From the NCBI RefSeq assembly GCF_030272615.1, contig NC_081413.1:604750709-604810708 (forward strand): a stretch of 60,000 nucleotides of DNA. Direction: 5' to 3'. Positions 22,733 to 33,012 of the stretch are shown piece by piece. The notes below the pieces were generated by a model. The model saw nothing but the letters and a program-made list of their open reading frames with translations. It searched no databases and had not been told where the DNA came from. A program made the position numbers and the translations under genes. Position 1 is the stretch's first letter. Every line of letters begins with the position of its first letter. Source of the stretch: Cryptomeria japonica. Its lineage: Eukaryota; Streptophyta; Pinopsida; Cupressales; Cupressaceae.

Positions 22733-23260
22733 AATGTAGTTTGATGGGAGTTGTGCGGCGTTAGGTTCTGGTGTAGGGGTAGTTGTTATTCCTCCCTCTG
22801 GTATTCACATTCCTTTTTCTTTTAAACTAGAATTCAAGAACACAAACAATATGACTAAGTATGAAGCTTTATTGTTGGGATTAGCCGAAGCGAAGAAATT
22901 GGGAGTAAAGCTTCTCCAAGTCAAGGGAGATGCGGAGTTGATTGTGAAACAGGTCAGAGCATTATTCAATGTAAAAAATGAGAGATTGAAGCTTTACCGA
23001 AATAGTCTAGGCTGAAATTGAAGATTTTGATGCATTTTCTATCGAGGTCATTCCCAAAGAATGAAACTCCAAAGTGGATTCTTTAGTAGTATCAGCTTCT
23101 CTATTGATTCCCCATCCTAAGTTTACCAATGATACTTATCAAGTGGAGTTGATATATCGGCCTAGTGTTCTTGATAACTCTCAATTTTGGTGGGTCTTTG
23201 AAAATGATAAACAAATTAATAATTTCATGCAGTGTATAGAAAAATTTGCTACTACATTCT
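22733..23260 (+). pseudogene. Extra RNase H domain located before RT in element D
   Basis: The domain reads FDGSCAALGSGVGVVVIPPS, NNMTKYEALLLGLAEAKKLG, LLQVKGDAELIVKQVRALF and EXNSKVDSLVVSASLLIP. The four acidic catalytic positions are all retained: D at 22742, E at 22863, D at 22929, D at 23077. The YEALLLGL and GDAELIVKQV boxes match the archaeal/plant-type RNase H found in Tat-related Gypsy elements. In the textbook Tat layout that domain follows RT and the ordinary RNase H; here it sits between protease and RT. Two stops and a frameshift interrupt it. A linker (YRPSVLDNSQFWWVFENDKQ) joins it to RT. Confidence 0.78.
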
Positions 23261-24837
23261 TTGAAGGGTCAGATGCGAAATGTAAAGATTTTTCACCAGA
23301 GCGAGCCAAAGAGCTGAGTGATGGATTTATGCAGTTAAAAAGGAATAAGATTTCTAAAGGGCTAGTCTCTTTAGAACGTCTCTTTGATCGCCATGATGCT
23401 TATAAGAAAAGAAAAGATGAACATATTTCTACAGTCCAAGATGTTGGAGGTTATGAAAGAATTAACATTGGCACTGAGGAAGATCCCAAGTATATAAATC
23501 TAGGAAAATGTTGCACACCTGCAGAGAAAGAAAGTTTCATTGCTCTTCTACTAGAATACAAAGATGTTTTCACTTGGTGTTATGATGACCTGAAGAACTT
23601 CAGGGAAGGAAAATTTCAACATCACATTCATCTGATGCCTGGAGTGAGTCCTTTCCAGCAAAAGCTTAGAAATTTCAATCTTAAAGTAGATGAAGAAATA
23701 TTTCAGGAAGTAGAAAAAATGTTGAAGGCCAGGATTATATACCCTATTCACCATTCCAAGTGGATAGCCAACATTGTCCCTACCCGAAAGAAAAATGGGG
23801 AAATAAGAATATGCATGGACTTTAGGAACCTAAATCAGGCCAGTCTCAAAGATAATTACCCATTACCAGCTATGAATCATATTTTGCAAACAGTTTCAGG
23901 TTCAGAAATGATGTCCATGCTTGACAACTTTTCTGGTTATAATTAGATTAGTGTTTTAGAAAGTGACCAGCATAAAACTACCTTCATTACTTCCTAGGGT
24001 ACTTTTTCTTATAACTGGATGCCATTTGGTCTAGTCAATGCAGGGGAGACCTTTTGGAGGGCTATGGACTTATCTTTTAGTCATTTGAAAGATAAGATAA
24101 TTATTGTATATCTTGATGATTTAACTGTCTTCTTGAAGAGAAGAAAGCATCACCTGAGAGATTTGAGGCAAGTGTTGCAAAGGTGCAGTGAATATGGAGT
24201 GTCATTGAATCCAAAGAATTCAGTATTCGGGGTGACAGAAGGTAAATTTCTTGGTCACATCATCTCTAAAGAAGGAGTAAGAGTGGACCCTGAGAGGGTA
24301 AAGACAATTCAACAGCTAAGTCTACCATCAAATAGAAATGCAGTCAGATCTTTCTTTGGACAGGTAAATTTTCTGAGGAGATTCATTCCAGATTTTGCAG
24401 AAACCACTAGGTACATTGTAAGCCTGATGAGTGAAAAGAAAGAAATTAAATGGAATGAAGAGGGAAAGAAAGCATTTGAATCAATAAAGGAGGCTGTTGC
24501 CCAGGCACCTATTCTGGTTAATCTAGATTTTAAGAAGGATTTTATTATCTATTTTTATGCCTTAGAGCATACTATGTCAGGGATTTTGCTACAAAAGAAA
24601 GAAGATAATGAAGAAGTTCCAATATCCTTCATGAATTTTCCCTTAAAGAAACATGAACTGAAATATTCTCTAATGGAAAAGAAAGCGTATGTAGTCATGA
24701 AACCTATAAAACAATTTAGGTACTATATTCTTCATTCTCACGTAGTTGTTTATTTGTCGCATTCTGTAGTTAAGAGAATTTTGACACAACAGGATATAGG
24801 AATGAACAATAGAGCCTCATGGGTATCTAAGATTTAG
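23261..24837 (+). pseudogene. Element D reverse transcriptase and tethered RNase H
   Basis: The RT blocks are in order: VEKMLKARIIYPIHHSKWIA, RICMDFRNLNQASLKDNYPL, MLDNFSGYN (stop at 23944), HKTTFIT, MPFGLVNAGETF, VYLDDLTVF (catalytic DD at about 24115), LNPKNSVFGVTEGKFLGHII and VRSFFGQVNFLRRFIPDF. Only two in-frame stops break it. The attached RNase H is at about 24500-24837: FIIYFYALEH replaces the usual YASD box (Asp to Glu), followed by LKYSLMEKKAYVVMKPIKQF. So the usual RNase H has lost its first catalytic Asp while the upstream extra RNase H keeps all four. The Gypsy assignment rests on these blocks and on integrase following RT. Confidence 0.9.
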
Positions 24838-24840
24838 GAG

Positions 24841-26215
24841 TTTAATTTGGACATTAAACCAACAAAATTAGTGAGGGGTCAAGGCCTGTGTAAGTTGATT
24901 TCTGAAAGTAAGAATGAAATGACTGAGGAATTGCCCTTAGTCTTATTTGTTAGGCTTCAAGATTACTGGTTTGTAGACGTTGCATATTACTTAACCTATG
25001 GGGATTGTCCAGTGCATCTTTCTTCAAGAGAAATATGGAACCTGAGACTAAAGGCTGTTGAATATGTCATTTTTTATGATGTGTTGTACAAAAAGGGATT
25101 AGATGGAACTTTCCTACGATGTGTGGATAAGTCACTTCAAGAGTCAGTGTTGAACACCTTTCATGATGAAGCCTATGGTGGTCATTTTTCATCAATAGTA
25201 ACTACTTACAAAATCTTGAGAAATTGTTATTATTGGCCAAGTATGTTCAAAGATGCATATGCATGGGTAGCCAAGTGTGAAAAGTGTAAATTATTCACAG
25301 GTAAACCACAACTTGTAGCATTACCTCTTTGACCAGTAGTTGTGGATGAACCATTCAAACAATGGGGTTTAGATTTTATAGGTCCCTTGTTGCCTACGTC
25401 AAGTACAGGGTATACACACATACTGATAGCCACAAATTACTTCACCAAATGGGTTGAGGCTATTCTAGTGCGGAAGACAACTTCTGAGATTGTTTGTAGT
25501 TTTCTTAAAGAAAATATTCTAGTTCGATTTGGAGTTCCTCAAAAAATTGTGGCTGATAATACAACTAACTTCTCTTTTGCTAATATTTCATTGTTTTGTT
25601 ATGATAATGGGATATCTCTCACTCACTCTTCAGATTATTACCCTCGGGTTAGTGGCCAAGTAGAGTCGAGCAATAAAAATCTCATAAATATTATGAAGAA
25701 ATTAATGAGTACAAAATTCAAAAATTAGCACAAAATATTGTATGAAGCTCTTTGGGAAAATCGTACATCTCTGAAAAGAGCTATAGGGATGTCACCTGTT
25801 GAATTGGTATATGGCATGGGTGCTCAGGTGGCACTTCCCTTAGAGCTTGCAACTTCCAAGTTACAGACTGACATTGAGGATGTGTATTTTCATGATTCTC
25901 TAGAGAAAAGGATTATGTATTTGATGAGGATTGATGAAGAAAGGGACAAGCTAGTTGATCGAATCATAGATCATCAAATGAGGGTCAAGAAAATATTTGA
26001 TAGGGTACCTAGGCCATAAAAATTTATGCTAGGTGATCAGGTTTTTCTTTGTGGAAAAAGAAGGGAACCAAAAGGGCCGCATGCGAAGTTTGAATCTTTA
26101 TGGAAAGGACCATTTGTAATTTAGGAGGTAAAAAGCCCTAACTCTTTCAAATTAGCATATCAAGATGGTTTTGTTCTTCCCCTAACCTATAATGGGAATG
26201 ATTTGAAGGTATATC
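24841..26215 (+). pseudogene. Element D integrase and pol C-terminus
   Basis: After EFNLDIKPTKLVRGQG comes the H2C2 zinc site (FHDEAYGGHFSSIVTTYKIL ... AKCEKCKLF, about 25158-25290). The catalytic core follows, with D in WGLDFIGPLL (about 25370), D in IVADNTTNF (about 25552; the usual TDNGTNF box altered) and E in SGQVESSNKNL (about 25665). Downstream are KRAIGMSPVELVYGMGAQVA and GDQVFLCGKRREPKGPHAKF ... LWKGPFVI, the C-terminal DNA-binding part. The frame runs to LTYNGNDLKVY and is cut at 26215 by element C. It resumes at 32835, reaching a stop at 32840-32842. No chromodomain is visible. Confidence 0.88.
26211..26215. repeat. Target-site duplication of element C, left copy (atatc)
   Basis: ATATC precedes the 5' LTR TG and recurs at 32830-32834 directly after the 3' LTR CA. 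Confidence 0.92.
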
Positions 26216-27272
26216 TGTTGGTATTTTGGATATGTTGATATGGTTTTATCATTGATGTCAACACCTATTAACACTTATCAACTCTGCCACTTGGAGAATT
26301 GGCAATGTTCACTGGCAAGCTAGTGACTTATGCACAGTCACCGATATCTGGTACACCGACATGATATATTGTTCACCGACATGATATATTGTTCACCGGC
26401 AATTGGAATGACATGGAAAACACTTGGTTATGTCGAAGACATCATTTGGACACTTTGTCTTGAAGATTTGATCATTGGTATATTCGTGTTTGCATATTTG
26501 TTGTTACCGGCAAATAGGTCCAGGATAAACACTGATAGGCTTATCTATTCCAGATCAGCACAACATGCTATGAAGATGATTTATTATTGTTGTAAATGAA
26601 TTAAGTCGACATGTTGAATCGGATATTGCATCGGTTATTGTTTTACTTGTAAATTGTTTTTATTGTAATATCTTTTGTAAATCCGACCTATACATTTTGG
26701 TCTTAGGCTTCAGTATATATGTAAGATCTTATTTGTAAGATCGACATGTGATTTGAAAAAGGGTTGTAATAAAGTCTATGCGAGAATAAGCAGAGATATA
26801 CACACAGACATCATTTGAAGATTGAAGGAAGTTTTTTGTGAAGACATATCAAAACTGAACCAGTACTGAATCTAGCATATGAAGATGCTAATTTGAGTAG
26901 TACATAATTATTGGATTTAACCATCCAATTGTAGTTAGTGTGACTCCTATTTGTGTTTGAACAGTGAGCTCTAGGCGATTGGCCTTTCTGCATGTGCAGA
27001 CCCCCCATTGTATACACATACTATCTGCACTAGTACCATCTAATTGTGGGAACGTTTCCCACTGTGGTTTTTCCCCTTACAAGGTTTCCACGCACAAATA
27101 TTGGTGTTATGTGTTGTGGATGATATTGTCTTTCTATTTCATGCATTAATCTTTACCGACATTAACTTTGGTTTATCGGTATTAAGCATTAAGTTTGGTT
27201 AAGTTCTTTTTGGTTTAAATTTATTTGACAACTGATTCACCCCCCCCTCTTAGTTGTCTCTGGGACCTAGCA
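26216..27272 (+). repeat. 5' LTR of element C
   Basis: Begins tgttggtattttgg and ends gggacctagca. It contains a 20-bp tandem duplication at 26354-26373 and 26374-26393 (unit starts caccgacatg) that is single-copy in the 3' LTR. Confidence 0.94.
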
Positions 27273-27274
27273 AT

Positions 27275-27286
27275 TGGTATCAGAGC
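27275..27286 (+). other. Primer-binding site of element C
   Basis: TGGTATCAGAGC starts two bases after the LTR end and is the same site as in elements A and B. Confidence 0.93.
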
Positions 27287-27329
27287 CTAGTCCTCTTTTT
27301 GCAGAAGTTTAACAACTTGAGGAGATCCA

Positions 27330-28250
27330 ATGTCTTCTAACTATTTTAGGAAGGACAGTCCTAAACTTGATGGAACCAACTATGGAATATGGAAGATCAG
27401 GATGGAGACACATCTGAATTTCATTGGAAAGGATATTTGGGAAGTTACAAAGAATGGCTATACTGATCCTACTCCTAGTCAGCCTAATCCACCAACTTTA
27501 GGAAAAGATGAAGAAAATGATTGCAAAGCAAGAGAAGCACTTTTGAGTGCATTATCAGATCAGCAAATCATGGGATTATCAGATAGATCTACTGCTAAAG
27601 CTATTTGGGACCATTTGGAAACATTGAATGAAGGAGATTCCATAGTCAAAATTGCAAAACTTGAAAGCTTCCGGGTTAGGTATGAAAATCTGAAAATGGA
27701 AGAAGATGAAAGAATTTCTTCTTTTATGGAAAGAGTAAATGAAATTATTTTGGGTATTAAATGTTGTGGAGGAACCTTAAGTGAAGATGAAATTGATTCA
27801 AAAGTTTTAAGAGGATTGCCACTGGCATACAAAATGAAAGTTACTGCTATAAATGAGTTAAGAACAATGCCTAATACATCAGTAACTAGAGATACATTAA
27901 TTGGAAAACTTTTAGCTTTTTAAATTGAAGAATTTGGTCCTATTGCTACTATAAAGATAGATTTAGCTTTTAAATAATCAACATCATCTGCACCATCATT
28001 TGACAAGTCTGATTGGAATGCCTTTTATTCAAGAGAACTTGAAGAAAGCAGGAGAGAAAATGAAGAACTTGAAGCACTATTCACAAGAAAAATACCTAAA
28101 GGTCCAATTGGAAGTAAGTATGAAGGTAAAGCACCCTTTAAATGTTTTAACTATAATAAGATTGGTCATATGGCTTCAAGATGCCCTGATAGACATGCAA
28201 GATTAAAAGAAGAAGCTAGAAGAACATACAAGCCTAACCCTGAATATTAG
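27330..28250 (+). pseudogene. Element C gag (UBN2-type) with zinc knuckle
   Basis: The start at 27330 (MSSNYFRKDSPKLDGTNYGI) is the first ATG after the PBS. The Gag core includes W-x-x-x-M-E-T-H-L, AKAIWDHLETLNEG, LESFRVRYENLKMEEDERIS and DSKVLRGLPLAYKMKV, the standard Copia UBN2 Gag pattern. A stop at about 27921 and a shift break it. A knuckle follows at about 28138 (CFNYNKIGHMASRC), where the second Cys has become Tyr. Gag assembles the cytoplasmic particle that packages element RNA. Confidence 0.88.
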
Positions 28251-28500
28251 AGATATAGATTTAAGAAGAATAAAGACAAGTATTGTTATCTTATTGATGA
28301 AGGAGTCACTAATGATTCTGATGCGGATCCAACAGACAATGGATGGGTCTTTGTTGCTATAACAAAAAATCAACTGACACCTACTATTCAATTGGTAGAG
28401 TAGGCCCTGGCAGCTAAAAGTGAAGTTAAGGATGAATGGATCATTGATTCAAGATTTTCACACATCATATGACTGGTGATAAAAGTAAATTCTTGACTTT
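28251..28500 (+). pseudogene. Element C protease remnant
   Basis: The Copia protease box normally reads WIIDSGCSxHMTGD. Here, at about 28438, it reads WIIDSRFSH followed by a frameshift and then MTGDKSKFLTF. Gly and Cys of the active site are changed, so the enzyme is inactive. Confidence 0.78.
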
Positions 28501-29982
28501 TCAGGAATATAATGGAGGTCTAGTAAGATTTGGAGATGATGAAGCTTGTTTAATCAAAGGAAAAGGTACTATATCTCTTGATGGTAAGCATAATCCTGAC
28601 AATGTTTACTATGTTGAAGGTTTAAAGCATAATCCTTTGAGTGATGGTCAATTAGTTGAAAAAGGATTTCAGTTACAATTCAAGAATGGAAAATGCAAAA
28701 TTATGAATAGAACTGGTTCGGAAATTGCAACCGGTAATCAAACTAGAGGTAATATATTTCATTTGAATAACAATCAAAAGACATGCTTGATTGCACATAT
28801 TGATGAAAGTTGCCTATGGCATAAGAGACTCTGTCATATAAATTTTGATTGCATTGTGAAAATTAGTACAACTAAATCAGTTAGAGATTTACCTAAGATT
28901 GTTAAACCTCACAATCTGGTATGTAAGGAATGTCAATTTGAAAAACAAGTTAGAGAATCTTTTAAAAGTATTCCAGAAAATCCAATAATGCTCTTAACTT
29001 AATTCATACTGATTTATGTGGTCCAGCTAGAACTAAAAGCTTACAAGGTGATAGATATTTCATGCTAATCATTGATGACTATTCTAGAATGTGTTGGGTT
29101 ACTTTTCTCAAAGAAAAATCAGAAGCACTTGAGGAATTCAAGCTATTCAAGGCAATGGTAGAGAATGAAACTGGTAAGAAAATCAAATGTCTGAGTTCAG
29201 ATCAAGGAGGTGAATTTACATCTAAGGAATTTAATACATTTTGTGAAGTAAATGGAATTAGAAGACAATTATCAGCACCTTGGACACCACAACAGAATGG
29301 AGTTTTAGAAAGGAAAAATATAACTATCTTGGATGCAGCTAGAAGTATGTTGTCAAAAGCAAATCTACCACATTTATATTGGAGAGAGGCAGTAAGCATA
29401 GCAGTCTACACATTCAACAAAGTTCACATCAAAGATGAAACTGGTAAGACCCCTCATGAACTATGGTTTCATATTACTCCTACTCTTAAATATTTCAGAA
29501 TATTTGGAAGTAAATGCTATATTAGAAGAGATGAGTATATTGGAAAAATTGATCATAGAAGTGATGAAGGAATATTTCTTGGTTATTCATCTAAGAGGAA
29601 AGCATATAGATGTTTTAACAAGAGATTGCCGAAAATTATTGAGAGTAAAAATGTGAAAACTGATGAACAGTTTAGAGGAACTTCAAGGTATATAGACTCT
29701 GAACTGGAAACAAAGATAATGACAAATGAACCTATATTGAACACACTGGTACAGAATGAAGATCCAGTTACACTTGTATCATTTGAAAATTCCACTGTAA
29801 CTGAGGAACAACAGCAAACAAAGACACCCCGGTATGTAAGATTGAACCACTCTGAAGATCAGATAATTGGGAACAAGTATCAAGGAGTTATGACAAGAGG
29901 AAGACTAGAAAATGAAGAGGTATGTCTTATTTCTCAAATTGAACTACCATCAATTAATGAGGCATGTGAAGATAAACACTAG
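28501..29982 (+). pseudogene. Element C integrase
   Basis: The pre-integrase zinc site is present as WHKRLCHINFD and CKECQ (about 28815-28940). After a frameshift near 29000 the core shows the D-D-E triad: D in IHTDLCGP (about 29010), D in SSDQGGEFTS (about 29205) and E in NGVLERKN (about 29310). TPHELWF and YIRRDEYIGKIDHRSDEGIF follow, the typical Copia integrase tail. The frame is open from 29062 to 29982, one of the best preserved reading stretches in the window. Confidence 0.9.
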
Positions 29983-30720
29983 ATTAAAGCTATGGAAGAA
30001 GAATTAGAACAAATTGAAAAGAATAACACATGGACAGTAGTTCCCCGGCCTAAAGACAAAAATATAATTGGAAAAAAATGGGTATTCTGAAACAAACTTA
30101 ATGAAGATGGTAAGGTAATCAGAAATAAAGAAAGACTAGTGTGTAAGGGATATTCACAGAAAGAAGGAATTGATTACAATGAAACCTTTGAACCGGTAGC
30201 TAGAATTGAGGCAGTCAAATTATTCTTGGCTTTTGTAGTACACAAGAACTACAAAGTATATCAAATGGATATTAAATGTGCATTTCTAAATGGAGATCTT
30301 GAAGAAGAAGTTTACATTGAGGCAGGTTAAGGAAATCTTTGTATGGGTTGAAGCAAGCTCCAAGAGCTTGGTATGATAGATCGGATAAATACCTTTTGAA
30401 GATTGGTTTTTCTAAAGGTAATGCTGACAGCAACTTATACTATAAAGTGACTAATGATGACATCTTGGTTATAGAATTTTTTGTTGATGATATAATCTTT
30501 AGAGGAGAAGATGGATTATGTAAAGATTTTTCTATTGAAATGTCTATGATTGGAGAGGTAAAATTCTTATTAGGATTGTAGATTTCACAGACTGATAAAG
30601 GTATATTCTTGAGTCAATGCAAGTACTTGAAGGAGTTACTAAAGAAATTTGGGATGGAGAACTCTAAACCGGTAAGCACACCTATGACTACAAATGATTA
30701 TCACTAAGGGATGGATCTAC
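29983..30720 (+). pseudogene. Element C reverse transcriptase
   Basis: Copia RT blocks present: [61 protein letters not shown], then YGLKQAPRAWYDRSDKYLL, FFVDDIIFRG (catalytic DD at about 30487) and [20 protein letters not shown]. Between EEEVYIEAG and MYGLKQ roughly 20-25 residues are missing, so part of the palm is deleted. Several stops are present. Confidence 0.88.
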
Positions 30721-31410
30721 ACCTATTAATCCAACTAGGTACAAATCTATGATAGGAGGTCTACTGTATTTGACACAAACAAGACCTGATATTATGAATG
30801 CAATATGTATTGTTTCACGATTTCAGAGTAATTCTACAGGAAATCATGAATCAGTAGTAAAAATGATTTTCTAGTATTTACAAGGCACTACAAATCCTTG
30901 CCTATGGTATCCTAGAGATGGAAACTTTGAATTATGTGCATACACAAATGCAAATTGGGCAGGAGATGTAGATGATAGAAAAAGCACCATCGGCAGAGCA
31001 TTTTTCTTGGAAGCAGATTAATTTCTTGGTTAAGTAAGAAACAAAGTTGCACATCTTTAGCAACAGCTGAATCAGAATTTGTTGCAGCAGCAACCAACAG
31101 TACACATGTATTATAGCTTAAGAAAATGTTGAAGGACATAAAAGTAAAATGCATGGAACCTATAACTATCTATTGTGATAATACAACAACAATTGATATA
31201 TCTAAGAATCCGGTACTACATTCTAAAAATAAACATGTCTCTATCAAACTGAATTTTCTGAAAGAGAATGTTGAAGCAAAAGAAGTAAAACTGGTTTATG
31301 TGAATAATAAAGAGTAGATTGCAAATATTTTCACTAAACCTCTGCCTAAGGAGACCTTTGAATATCTCATAGATCAGCTTGGGGTCATACCCCCACCGGT
31401 AGAGACTTAG
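30721..31410 (+). pseudogene. Element C RNase H
   Basis: Blocks RPDIMNAICIVSRFQS, YTNANWAGDVDDRKSTIGRA, LSKKQSCTSLATAESEFVAA and PITIYCDNTTTIDISKNPVL, followed by IANIFTKPLPKETFEYLIDQ, are the Copia RNase H and pol end. In the first box the usual TDADWAGD reads TNANWAGD, so both aspartates became Asn. Stops near 31114 and 31317 break it. Confidence 0.86.
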
Positions 31411-31752
31411 ACAGTTGATCTTTTTCATCAACAGACATAACTAATAGAGAAATCTTTTACTTCGGCTTTGATGAGGAGAGCTACTTCTCAGGGGGAGTAG
31501 TTGGCATACTGAATAAGTTGGTATTTTGTATTTGAACTTGGTTTTTGATTTCTTTGGCATTTGATATCAAAGAGGGAGAGATTGATATGGAAAAACACAT
31601 GTTAATCCTGGAGGGAGAGATTGTTATTTTGGGAGAGATTGATTACTCTCTGTACCTAAATTTTGATTTCTGGTTTTGATCTCTTTTGGGAGATTGTTGG
31701 TTTTTGGTATTTAGCATTTCTATTTTGGCACTTTGATGGTTTTTCCATCTTG
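31411..31752 (+). other. Element C region between pol and PPT
   Basis: Non-coding. It holds a secondary polypurine-like motif (CTCAGGGGGAGTAG near 31488) and several GGGAGAGATTG repeats (about 31571-31650). Confidence 0.6.
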
Positions 31753-31786
31753 TGTTGCCATCAATGCCAAAGGGGGAGATTGTTGG
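31753..31786 (+). other. Polypurine-tract block of element C
   Basis: AAAGGGGGAGAT directly precedes the 3' LTR TGTTGG. The 34-bp block is identical to that of element A. Confidence 0.93.
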
Positions 31787-32829
31787 TATTTTGGATATGT
31801 TGATATTGTTTTTTCATTGATGTCAACACCTATTAACACTTATCAACTCTGACATTTAGAGAATTGGCAATGTTCACCAGCAAGCTAGTGACTTATGCAC
31901 AGTCACCGGTATCTGGTTCACCGACAGGATATATTGTTCATTGGCACTTGGAATGAAATGGAAAACACTTGGTTATGTCGAAGACATCATTTGGACACTT
32001 TGTATTGAATATTTGTTCATTGGTATATTCGTGTTTTCATATTTGCTGTTACCGACAAATAGGTCCAGGATAAGCACCGACAGGCTTATCTATTCTAGAT
32101 CAGCAAGGCATGCTATGGAGATGATTTATTATTGTTTTAAATTCATTAAGTCGACATGTTGAATTAGATATTGCATTGGTTATTGTTTTACTTGTAAATT
32201 GTTTTTATTGTAATATCTTTTGTAAAGCCGACCTATACATTTTGGTCTTAGGCTTCGGTATATATGTAAGATCTTATTTGTAAGATCGATATGCGATTGG
32301 AAAAAGGGTTGTAATATGGTATATGCGAGAATAACAAGAGCTATACACATAGACATCATTTGAAGGTTGAAGGAAGGTTTTTGTGAAGACATATCAGAAC
32401 TAAACCAGTACTGAATCCAACATATGAAGATGCTAATTTGAGCAATACATCATTATTGGATTTAACCATCCAATTGTAGTTTGTGTGACTCCTATTTGTG
32501 TTTGAGCAATGAGCTCTAGGCGCTTGGCCCTTCTGCATGTGCACACCCCCTATTGTATACACATACTATCTGCAGTAGTGCCATCTGATTGTGGGTAAGG
32601 TTTCCCACCATAGTTTTTGCCCTTACAGGGTTTCCATGTACAAATATTGGTGTTATGTGTTGTTGATGATATTGTCTTTTTGTTTCATGCATTAATCTTT
32701 ACCGGTACTACAATTAACTGATAAACTATCTACCGGTATTAAGCATTAAGTTTGGTTAAGTTGTTTTTGGTTTAAATTTATTTGACAAATGATTCATCCC
32801 CCCCTCTCAGTTATCTCTGGGACCTAACA
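31781..32829 (+). repeat. 3' LTR of element C
   Basis: 1049 bp, ending gggacctaaca, followed by the TSD ATATC. It aligns end to end with 26216-27272. Confidence 0.94.
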
Positions 32830-33012
32830 ATATCAATTGTAAGCGAGTGTCCCTCGTGAGTCTTGTACATAAGTTTTTGTTTGTTTAGTTTGTTGTTTTT
32901 GTTCTGTTTTTGTGTTTGTTTTAGCCCTTTTGAATAAGGCTTGTTTGCAAAACCAAAGATCTTAGGGTTCATGTCTAGGTCCCTTACCATCCTAGTCCCT
33001 AGTTAGAGCCAA
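32830..33012 (+). other. Element D pol stop and 3' untranslated segment
   Basis: The right TSD copy is followed by caattgtaag, which completes the D pol frame (KVYQL then TAA at 32840-32842). About 170 bp of T-rich DNA then leads to the 3' LTR. I see no purine-rich tract directly before the LTR at 33013. Confidence 0.7.

Larger units (their letters stand above)
26216..32829 (+). mobile_element. Element C: Copia retrotransposon nested in element D
   Basis: LTRs lie at 26216-27272 and 31781-32829, with a PBS for initiator tRNA-Met, a PPT and a perfect TSD ATATC. The internal order is gag, protease, integrase, RT, RNase H, which defines Copia. About 30 differences in 380 aligned LTR bases (hand count) make it younger than its host D, as nesting requires. 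Its LTR end, PBS and PPT block match those of the pol-less elements A and B, so this family is a plausible source of their replication proteins. Confidence 0.95.

Noticed and set aside
23261-24837. Possible endogenous pararetrovirus RT
   Set aside because: It is flanked by LTRs with a TSD and followed by an integrase with H2C2 and D-D-E residues, which pararetroviruses lack.
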